From Brenneria izadpanahii (GTDB lineage: Bacteria > Pseudomonadota > Gammaproteobacteria > Enterobacterales > Enterobacteriaceae): a stretch of 64,000 nucleotides of DNA. The notes beneath the pieces are model-generated. The model was not told where the DNA came from, searched no databases, and saw only the letters and a program-made list of their open reading frames with translations. The translations under genes were made by a program, and so were the position numbers. Position 1 is the first letter of the stretch; every line of letters starts with the position of its first letter. The DNA is taken from assembly GCF_017569925.1 (NCBI RefSeq), contig NZ_CP050854.1, forward strand, positions 2,480,001 through 2,544,000. Reading direction: 5' to 3'. This document shows, piece after piece, positions 54,201 through 64,000 of the stretch.

Positions 54201-57200
54201 CTGATTATTTAATTGATCTCCCTGGATATAAGCGTTATTGGTCGCAAATAATACCGATGAGTCGTTAATTAATTGAGATGTATATAATGAAAGATTATTC
54301 CCAGAGTTGACTTTTCCCGCATTTCCCTGAACGTATACATCGATCTCTTTGCCGCCGATATTTATTTTTTGCACATCAGCGCTTGGTTTAGCAACATAGG
54401 AGTAATAATAAATAGTTTTGTCACAATCACAGCCATTAGCACCACCTACTTCTATGCTATCCTCCCTGATATTAATTTCGTAATCTTCCGGTTTGAACCA
54501 CCCAATCGGGATGTTCGCCGTCGTCTGCCCAGCCCAGTCCGGCACAGAACCAGCCGCCAATTTCGTTTCCGTTACCACCATTCCCTCACGCTGGTTAGTC
54601 AACGTGCCGGTAGTGATCGTGATATCCCCAGACTGCGTTTCGATAGTACCGGAACTGTTTAATACGGCGGTACTGGCATTGCCCTGTTCATCGCGCTGAA
54701 TCCACAAATTATTACCCGCCAGAATATTGCCGAATACATTGCGGAGCGAATCGGAGAATAGCCGCATATTACCGCCGGCATATAACAGGCTGGTATTATT
54801 CAGCGCCGCGCCCGCTTGCATCAATAAATCACCGGTAGCGCCAATCAATCCCTGATTGTGAATATCGTTTTCACTCACCAGCGACAAATTTCCCCCGCCT
54901 GAATACTGCCCGCCTCCTGTTGTTCAATAGTTTGCGCGGTAATACGCGAATCGCCGCCACCGGCCAGAATATTACCCTGATTAGTCAATTTCCCGGCGCT
55001 GGCGAGTACCACCGATTGCCCCTGAAGCGTGCCGCGCTGATCGAGATCGCCCGCGACGTTTAGCGTTAAGCGGTTCCCGGCAGCCAATAGCTGCGTAAAC
55101 ATCAGCGGCCCGCTGATATCGGCGGTCAGATTACCCAGCGCCAGCAGTTGCCCGTTTTGTTGCAGTTCGTCGGTTTTGAGGCTTAAATCCTGCGCGCTGT
55201 AGATTTTACCGCCCTGCTGATTGATCAGGCGGTGGGTTTGCAGTGCTAACTGCGTCAAACCGAGTAAGGTGCCCTGATTTTCCAGCACATCGGCGATGAC
55301 TTCCGTCTGCTGCGCCTGAATCAGCCCTTGGTTGACCCACTGTGGAATGCGCAATGTGACTTTATCCTGCGCAATCAGGCTGCCTTGTTGGGTAAACTGC
55401 TGTGTTTGCACATCCAGATTCTGACTCTGTAACCAGCCGGCATTATCCAGCGCCGCCGCTTTCAGCGTCGCCGAGCCGTCCGACAGTATCTGCCCGGCCT
55501 GCTGGTTGGTTAGTTTCCCAGCCGTCTCCAGTTGTAACGATGACGCTCCCTGCAATACACCGTTATTCTTCAGCGAGTTATTGCCTTGCAGCGTAAGATC
55601 GGCGGCATTAATTGTGCCCTGATTATCAATATCGTTCGCCTGAACGTTCAACGCGCCGTCGCTGACCAACCGGGCATTTTGCGCATTGTTCAGTTGCTGT
55701 TCCACTGTCGCATCAAGGTTCTGGTTGCCGCGCAGCGTTCCCTGATTGGTGAGCGAATTGGCGGTTACATCCAGCTCCAGCGCCTGAATTTGTCCACGGT
55801 TATTGATATTCGCCGCCGTCAGCGTTGCGCTACCTCCGCTGACCAATTGGCTATCTGCCGCTCCCTGATAGTCGCCGCTCAGTTGCAGCACGGCCTGTTT
55901 AACCCCCAGAATCCGACCCTGATTGTCCAATTCGCGGGCGATAAGCTGCAAATCGTCAGACTGCCACAGCCCCTGATTGATGAACTTATCGGTATTAACG
56001 GCGCCGACGCCGCCGTTCAATAAACGGCCCGCTGATTGATTAAGCAGGAAATCGGCGAATTGCAGATCAAAACCCGTAATGCCAGTTACGGTTCCTGCGT
56101 TATCAAAGGTCGCGCCGCTCAAGGCCAACGCGCCCTGGGAGAAGATATCACCCTGATTGCTAATCTGTTTACCCGTGAATGACAGGCTGTCCAACCCCGC
56201 CAGCGTACCGCCATTGACCAGCGAGTCTGCTTGTATCGTCAGATTATCCGCCTGCCACAGGCCCAGATTGTCAGCCTGTTTAGCTTGAATGGCCGCGCCG
56301 CCGCTGCTTAACAACTGACTGGTTTTATCGCCAATATACTGGTTGAGATTCAGCAACCGCAGCGCGGAGGTGCCCTGAATACGTCCCTGGTTTTTTACCC
56401 GCTCAGCGCTGAGGCGCAGGTCGTTCGCTTGCACCGTGCCGCCGTTGCTCAACAGAGTACCGTTAATTACTCCGTCGCCATTGGTCAGTATTTCACCGTT
56501 TTCCCGGTTGATTATCTCTCCCTGGTTGGTTATTTGCAGGTGATCCAGACCCAACACGCGACCGGCGTTATCCAACGCGCCGGTATTCAGTTGCAGATTA
56601 TTGGCCGCTATCTCTCCGCTCTGGATTACGCGGTTTGCCGTTAGGGTGGCGCTACCGTCGCTAAGCAGTTGAGAACGATCCTTACCCTGATAGCTATCTT
56701 GTAACGCCAGTTGCAACCTGTTTTGTCCTACCAGCACGCCATCGTTGAGGAATGCGTCCGCGGTCAACGACAGCAATTTTCCCTGCCAGAATCCCTGATT
56801 GCTGACGCTACCCGAGTTCGCCAGCAGTTCACCGCCGGTCAATAACTGTCCGGCGGCGCCGACGGTAAGTTCATCGGTCAGGTCCAGTTCAAGCCCTCGC
56901 TCACCAACAAGCGTTCCCTGATTGTCAAACGACTGCCCGGTCAATTGCAGAACGCGGCTTTCCCAACGGCCGGTATTGCCAAGGCGAACGCCGTGCAGCG
57001 CTAATAGTCCCGCCGTATACAGCAAACCGTTGCCTTGATACTCGCCGTTCAACGACAGTCCATCGGTGGCGATCACATGGCCGTCATTGCGGATAGCCGT
57101 ACTGCTGATAGTTGAATATCCGTTGCTGGACAGCGTTCCCCAATTATTAAACTGTCTGGCGGAAAACAGGCTGTCGCCACCGGAAATAAGCATACCTTGA

Positions 57201-60200
57201 TTGCTCAAAACGCCGGTTGAGCCAGAAGGAGCAAGCGTAACCGACAGCCCTTTATCGCCTTGAACACGTCCGCCATTGGTAAAATTATCCGCGGCAAGGC
57301 TCAGATTCTGCGCCTGCCAGTCGCCGAGATTCGCCACATTGGCCGCGTTGAATACGGCGGTTCCCAACGACAGCAACTTTCCGTCTTGTTGATTGACCAA
57401 ATCGCTATTCGCCGACAGTTTCAGCGCTGAAAGGCCAAGCATTTGGCCGCTATTGATTATCTGATGAGCGACGGTATCGATCGTGTCCGCTTGCCACAGT
57501 CCGAGGTTTTCCACCCGTTCAGCCGTCAGAGAACTGTCACCCTGGCTCAGCCATTTTCCCTGATTGCGGGCATTGCCGCTGATGGCCAGCGTCAGCGCAT
57601 CCACGCCCAGCATTTTTCCCTGATTATCCAGTTCATCCGCCTGCACATGCAGGGTTAGGCCTTCCAGCGTATCGCGCTGATTGATACGTTTCGCCGTAAC
57701 GTTCAGCATATTATTGCCGCTGATCAACCCGTTATTATCGAGTTCGTTTTGCAGTTTCAGTTGCAGATCGTCGATGCCCAGCATCTGACCGCTGTTGAGC
57801 GCCGACATTGCCGTAACCGCCAATCGCCGGCTGTTTAGCCCGCCGGTGTTGTCCAGCGTCCCATTGAGGAAGAGCTGCAAGTCGTGAGTGGCGTTGATTT
57901 TTCCCGCGTTGGTCAGCGAATTTGCGCTCACCGACAATGAATGGCTGTTTAATTCCCCCTGATTATTCAGATCGCCGTTGAACGAAAGCGACAAACCATT
58001 AACGCCCGTCATTTGCCCGTCATTCGTCCCTTGCACGGTGTCCGCCGTCAGGAGATTGCTGTTCAACGATCCCGAATTGTTCAGAGACTGAGAGAGATTC
58101 AGACTCAGGCTATCGATCCCCGTGATATCTCCCACGTTAATAAGATCCTGGGCATCAATCGTCAATGCCGCGCCATACAGGAACCCCTGATTATCCAGCC
58201 GGTCATTGAGGGAGACCGTCAGTCCGTCAACACCATTCATCTGCCCCTGGTTAATCAGCCGATTGGCGCTAACACTCAGCAAATAGCTATTCAACGAGCC
58301 TTGATTATTCAACGTATCATCAAGCGTTAATGTCAGTTCGTTGGCTCCGGTGATATCGCCGTCATTGCTTAACGTCTTCGCTATAATGCCGGCACGATTG
58401 CCGAGGATCGTTCCCTGGTTGTCAAGCGTATCCCCAACCAACGCTAACGCCTGGCTTTCCCAGTAACCGGCGTTACGCAGTTGATTGCCGCGCAGCGTCA
58501 GCGTACCGTCCGTATTTAGTTGACCTTTCCCTTGATAATTGCCATTTAACGACAGGGATTGCACAGCCAGAATGTCGCCGTCGTTACGGGTTTCGATGCT
58601 GGTAAGCGTCGTATCGCCATGACCAGATATGATGCCCTGATTATCGATTAATGATGCGGAGAGTTGGCTATTTCCGCCGGAAATCAGCGTTCCCTGATTC
58701 AGCAGCCTCCCGGCAGCGGGATCGAGGGTTACAGCCAGCGTTTGATTGCCCTGAATCCGACCGGTATTGGTGAGGCTTTTGGCATTCAATACCAGGTTAT
58801 CAGCCAGCCATTCATCGTGATTAATCGCACTGGCCGCGTTCAATATTGCCGTTCCCTGCGACAACAGCTTGCCACCCTGCTGGTTAATCAACGCTCCCGT
58901 CGCCGTCAACGCCAACGAAGAAAGCCCCAGAATTTGTCCGCTATTTGTCAGTTGGCCGGCCTTCATCTCAAGGGAATCCGCCTGCCATTGGCCGAGATTC
59001 TCGACTTGTCCGGCGGTCAGTGAACTGTTTCCCTGAGTTAGCCATTTCCCCTGATTGCGCGCGCTACCGCTAATCGCCAACGTCAACGCATCCACACCCA
59101 GCATTTTCCCCTGATTATCCAGACTAGCCGCTTGCACGTTCAGGGTACGGCCCTCCAGCGTTCCACTCTGATTGATATTTTCCGCCGTCACCTCCAGCGT
59201 ATTGCCGCCGCCGATCAGCCCAGTGTTGCTCAATCCGTTTTGTAGCGTCAGTTGGAAATCGGCCACCCCCTGCATATTGCCCTGATTGGTCAGGTTATCG
59301 GCGATGACGGACAGATCCCGGCTAGCGATATCGCCCTGATTCGCGAGGTTTTCTGTAAGATTGATGGACAGCCCGCCGACGCCGGTCAGCGCGCCGTCAT
59401 TTATCACTCGGGTTGCATGTATTGCCAGAAGATCGGCGTAAATATCACCGTTATTTTGCAGAGTGTCGTTCAGATCGAGTATCAGGCGAGTATCCGCGCT
59501 CATATCGCCATGGTTGAAAAGATCGGTGGCGGTAAGCGTCAGCGCCGCACCGTATAGCGAGCCCTGATTTTGCAGCCGATCGCCAAGGGTTAGCTGTAAT
59601 GACTCGATCCCGGCCATTCCACCGTCGTTTGCCACATCATTGGCGGTAATATCGACAGTATTGCCGAGCAGCGTTCCCTGATTATTCAGTGACAGCCCGC
59701 GTACCTGGAGAGAATCGCCTTCCCATTGCCCGGCGTTATGCAGACTATCGCCGCGCAACGTCAGCATGCCGTCGGTTTTTAACCGCCCATCGCCCTGATA
59801 ATTGCCCTCTAACGAGAGTGACGCCGCTGCCGCCGCATTGCCGTCATTACGGATGCTGTCACTGGTCAGCGCCGCACTGCCGCTGCTGGATAACACGCCC
59901 TGATTATTAATCTGTCCGGCGGTCAGTTGGCTATCGCCGCCGGAAATTAACTCTCCGGTATTCAGTAGCGTCCCTGTAGATGCCGGCTCGCTGAGATGCT
60001 GTGCATCACCAGCCAGCGATAACGCCATAGCTAACAAAGAGGATTGATTGATGGCGGGTGACGTAACCGCAATCGTCAGTGAGCGTTCGGCCTGTACCCG
60101 GCCGTCGTTGATGAAGCGATGAGTCTCAAGCAACAGATTCCCCGCCAGCCACTCCCCATCATTAAGGGTATCCGCCGCCTGTAGCGTGGCGACGCCCTGC

Positions 60201-63200
60201 GTCAGCAATTTACCGCTTTGCAGATTTTGCAATGAATGACCAGCGGTCAGCCGTAGCGCCGCAAGTCCGAGTATCTGCCCGGCATTGGCAATTTCATCGG
60301 CGGTCAGCGTGATATCATTTGCCTGCCATTGTCCATTATTATCAATGCGTTGCGAAGTAACTGCGTTGTCGCCCCGACTAAGTAACGTACCGCTATTATG
60401 CAGGCTGTTGCGGATCGCCAGCGTTAGCGCATCCACACCCAGCATTTTGCCCTGATTATCGAGCATCTCGGCATTCAACCGTACCGTGTGTCCTTCAAGG
60501 GTACCGTTTTGCCGGACGTTTTCCGCCGTTAACGCCAGCGTCTTACCGCTTAGCGTACCGGCGTTATCCAGGTCGCCTCGTAAATTCAGTTGCAGATCGC
60601 TCACGCCGAACAGACCGCCCTGATTGTCCACTCCAGCGGCGTTCACCGACAACCGATCGCCATTCAGGTCGCCGCGATTGAACAGATGCCGATCCAGCAT
60701 CAGGGTCAGTTCGTCCACGCCGGTTATCTTGCCGTCATTAATCAAGCTATCAGCCGTTATGCCGACATGGTCGCCTAATAACGTTCCCTGATTGGTCACC
60801 GTTTTCCCGAACAGTTGGAGAACATCGCTTTCCCAACGCCCCGCGTTATATAAGCTGTCCCCCCGCAGCGTCAACGTCCCTGCGGCGTTTAATAACCCCG
60901 TCCCCTGATAGTTCCCCGCCAACGATAGCGCGCGCGCGCCAACAATAAGTCCGTCATTGCGTATATCCTCACCAACCAGTTCAGCCTGCCCCTGGCTGGA
61001 AATAGTTCCCCGATTCTCCACCTGCCTGGCTGACACATGGCTATCGCCGCCGGAGATAAGCGTGCCATCATTACGCAATTCCCCTTGCCCGCTAGGGACA
61101 TCAAGCATCACCGTTAACGTCTGTTCAGCCTGAATCCGACCGCTATTAGTCAGATTTCCGGTCGCCAGCGTCAGGCTGCCGGCCTGCCAGTCTCCCGCAT
61201 TCGCGGTATCCGCCGCGGTTAATACCGCCATCCCCTGGGAAAGCAACTTACCGGCCTGTTGATTGGTCAACATATCTTTTGCGGTCAGCGTCAGCGCCGA
61301 GATACCCAGAATTTTTCCGGCATTGGCTATCGTATCCGCATTCAGCGTTATGGTTTGTGCTTGCCACTGACCTTGATTATTAATCTGACGTGCCGTGGAG
61401 GTACTTTCCCCCTGACTAAACAGTTCACCCTGATTATTAAGCGTGTTGGTAATCGACAATGTCAGCGCATCGGCGCCCAATATCGTTCCCTGATTATCCA
61501 GTTCGAGGGCATCCAATTGTATTGATTGCCCTTCCAGCGTACCCTGCTGTTTTACCGCTGCTGCGGTTACATTCAGGTCACTGTCTGCGTGGATCATCCC
61601 GCGGTTATCAAGATTGCCGGACAAACTGAGTTGAAGGTCATCGACTCCGGCGAGCCGCCCGCGGTTGTTCAGGCTACCCGCGCTGATAGCCAGCAGGTTA
61701 CCGTCCAGCGTTCCCTGATTGTCCAGGCGGTCAAGAATATGCAAATTCAGATGTTGGATGCCAGAGATCTGTCCGCGATTGCTGAATCGTTCGCTCTGAG
61801 CCTGCGTGGTCAGCGCGCGAAGATTTCCTGAGTTATCTATAGCCAGAGCATTCAGGCGTAGGGCGTCGCCGCTAAGCCAGTCGCCGGTATTAATCAGGCT
61901 ATCATGCGCATGCAGCATACTGGATTGAAGTGATTGGGCCTGACCGCTGTTGGTGATGTTATTGGCGCGCAGCTCCAGACGCTCGCCCTGCAATATTCCC
62001 TGATTAATCACGTCATGGCCCGACAGCAGCCAGCGTCCTTGCGCCAGCAGGCTGCCGGTATTATCGAGATAGTATGCCGTCGCCTGCGCATCGCCGCCGA
62101 TGCTGGTTTTGCCGCGGTTAAGCCAGCGATCGGCATTCAGTAAAAACTGCATTGCCTGTAGCTCGCCGTCGGTTTCCGCCTGGGCGGCGGTCAGCGTCAG
62201 CGAGTCTCCCGCCAGCAATTTACCGCTCGCGCGCTGCGTCAATTGACGCTCGGCGCCGATCGTCAGCGTATTATCGGCCTGAATAATCCCCTGATTGTCG
62301 AGCGAATCGCTTTGAATCTGTAATTCCGGCGCGGTCAGCGTACCGTCATTGATGACGTCGGCGGCGGCAACCGCCAGGTTTTTCCCAGCCAGCAACATGC
62401 CGCTGTTATTTAGCCCCGAGTTCAGAGTAGCCGCCAGCGATACGCCTGCGCTGAGCGTGCCGCTATTCAGCGCGGCGCCGCCGGACAGATTGACCATCTG
62501 TTGCGCATTAATCGTGCCTTGGTTGTCGATCGCCTGATTGTTCAGATCGATATTTTGACTTGCCGTGACGTCGCCCTGATTGGTGAAAGAGTCGCTTTGT
62601 AATGCCAGCGTTGCAGCTTGAAGGGTTCCCTGATTCGCCACGCTGCCGGCTAGCATGAACAAATGATTTTCCGTCAGGATTTTTCCCTGATTATTCAGCA
62701 GCGTTTGCAACTCAAGCTGCAAATCGCCGCGGGCGCTGAGTAATCCTACATTGTCAACGCTGCCCGCCTTCAACGTCAGCTGCTCCGCCGCCGATAGCGA
62801 TCCGCCGTTAGTCAGTCGTTTTCCAACCAGCGACAGTCTCTGTAATGATGCGATATCACCCTGGTTATCCAACCAATCAACGTTCAGATTCAGCGTCTTT
62901 CCGGCCAATGTGCCGCGCTGAACGATTTGTCCGCCTTGCAGCGTCAATGTATCGCCGGCGGTCAGATTGCCCTGCCAGTCGCCTTGTTGAACTGCGCTAA
63001 CCGTTGCGCTATTTTTAGCCTGGAACTGGGCGCTGCGGGTGGCGGTCAATGTTTCGGCCTCTAGCTGAATCGTCTGCGCTTCGGCAAGCCCGGACAGCGT
63101 AATGCCTTTGCCTTGTACGACGAGCTCGCTATCGGCTTTAATTCCGCTTAAGGCATCCTGCCGCAACGCGTTATCGGCTTTGATCGCTACTTTATCCGCG

Positions 63201-64000
63201 GCTAATTGGGTATTATTTAGTGTTACATTGTCACTTTTTATCGTTAGGCGGTGGCCGGCCCCCAGTGCGCCTTGTGTATCGACGCCCGAGCTAATCCGAG
63301 AATTAGTCGCGTTTAATTCGCCTTGTGAGGCTAGCGTAACGGATTGCCCCGCACGTAACGTGGCATCCGTCAGGGCGATCCCTGAACTCCCGTCAAGGAT
63401 GAGCTCGCCGCCTGCCTGCTGCTTGCCTTGCAACGCCAGCGTTTCTCCTTGCGCACGGATATTTCCCTGCGCAACGGCATCCCCAACGCTGAGTTTGCCG
63501 TTCGCCGACAGCGTGATATCGCCGCTGCGGGCGCTCAGGCTACCGACGTTGACGCCGACTCCTTTATCGCTGGATACCAGCGTGATCCGGTTGGTGTACA
63601 TGCCGCCTAATGCGCCGGTATCCAGCGCCACTTTGATGCCGCTATTATCCGCCGTTTGCGCCGTCACATTGCCGTCTGCATTGACCTGATTCGCCCCAAG
63701 CACCACCTGCGCTTCATTCGCGTTTAGCCCCGCATTAATCTGCGCCGTGCGGGAAATCAGGCTGAAATAGTCGCTTTTGCTGGCATCCAGCCCTTGTCCC
63801 GTCAGCGTGATATCCCCGCGTTTTACGTCAATGCCTTGTAATCTGCCCTGCGCGTCAAATTGCGGTTTACCGGTCGTCAGCGTGACCCGCGGCGTATTGA
63901 TAAATCCGCAACCATCACAGGTGATGCCGTAAGGGTTGGCGACCATCACGCTGGCCTGTTTCCCGCCCACCTCCAGATAACCGGCAAGCGTACTGCGATT
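48289..64000 (-). CDS. cdiA: CdiA / filamentous-haemagglutinin-like giant exoprotein, 5' end missing, two frameshifts
   Basis: More than 5,200 residues lie in the window. The N-terminal TPS secretion domain is cut by the right edge (NPYGITCDGCGFINT, about 63.9 kb). A very long FHA-1-type region of degenerate beta-helix repeats follows (LDNQGKMLGVDALTLAI and variants). Next come a central non-repeat region (53.5-52.7 kb, GKRYLDGTGSDLSQMQML), FHA-2 repeats, the pretoxin domain and VENN at 49186-49197. The toxin is C-terminal. The frame is broken at 54892-54896 and 49636-49640. One extra G in each run restores QAGGNLSLVSEN and GTGGTYQRAAQA exactly, so I treat it as one gene. A TpsB/CdiB transporter gene is expected beyond 64000. 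Confidence 0.9.
48292..49197 (-). other. CdiA-CT: VENN motif and toxin domain
   Basis: About 300 residues from VENNYLSFDEARAFDKEMTA to the end. After a Cys-paired stretch (MTACRVSGDDCNAVISKYD), also present in the orphan module at 47.9 kb, it turns Gly/Ala/Ser-rich and hydrophobic (GTGVGYGIGSAITNKL). No nuclease motif seen. A membrane-acting toxin is likely given the two-helix immunity protein. Confidence 0.6.
57400..61560. repeat. long internal repeats in the cdiA stalk
   Basis: Blocks encoding LDNQGKMLGVDALTLAI followed by ...Q-W-QAD recur near 57.6, 59.1, 60.44 and 61.47 kb, about 1.5, 1.3 and 1.0 kb apart, with long near-identical stretches between the first two. They are the product of internal duplication of the FHA stalk and could shorten or lengthen by recombination. 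Confidence 0.75.

Noticed and set aside
54800..64000. tandem repeats as a CRISPR array
   Set aside because: The repeats are long, degenerate, in one open frame and encode FHA-type beta-helix repeats; there are no short identical repeats with unique spacers.

Overview
The window is the nitrogen-fixation (nif) region of an enterobacterium, followed on the right by a contact-dependent inhibition (CDI) / filamentous-haemagglutinin locus. Gene order B-A-L / F / M-Z-W-V-S-U / X-N-E / Y-T-K-D-H is the Klebsiella-type nif order. An rnf operon takes the electron-supply position and no nifJ is present in the window. Together with a giant HecA/CdiA-type exoprotein, this points to a plant-associated Pectobacteriaceae (Brenneria or Pectobacterium most likely). 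The species is inferred, not proven.

Layout. 1-4446: nifB (runs off the left edge), nifA and nifL on the minus strand. 4447-9447: an insertion carrying an RNase A-like toxin gene, its probable immunity gene and a large autotransporter gene. The autotransporter's leader is a second copy of the nifL leader, exactly 5,000 bp away, including the sigma-54 promoter and a NifA-type site. 9747-15614: rnfABCDGEH and nifF on the plus strand. 15726-16761: a peptidase-S66 gene. 16925-22180: a HesB-like gene then nifUSVWZM, minus strand. 22331-25572: nifENX, minus strand. 25910-33243: accessory genes (dld, a substrate-binding protein, a TonB receptor, a nitrilase, a LysR regulator). 33373-38367: nifHDKTY, minus strand. 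38720-43572: a small membrane protein, a LysR regulator, an M20 peptidase, a NlpA/MetQ-type binding protein and an enolase-superfamily racemase. 44038-48286: decayed toxin-immunity modules with two XRE-SymE cassettes. 48289-64000: the 3' 15.7 kb of a cdiA-like gene whose start lies beyond the right edge.

How it works together. NifL/NifA with sigma-54 should drive all nif units. I read GG-N10-GC promoters before nifB, nifL, the autotransporter, rnfA, hesB-nifU, nifE and nifH, and TGT-N10-ACA sites near most of them. Rnf and the flavodoxin NifF deliver low-potential electrons to NifH; NifHDK is nitrogenase; NifB/E/N/X/V/Y build FeMo-co; NifU/S and the HesB-like protein supply Fe-S clusters; NifM/Z/W/T mature the proteins.

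Sequence quality. Five loci (nifB, the S66 gene, nifD and cdiA twice) are broken by single-base losses in G/C homopolymers. This looks like systematic undercalling rather than pseudogenisation, and those genes are annotated as single genes across the breaks.
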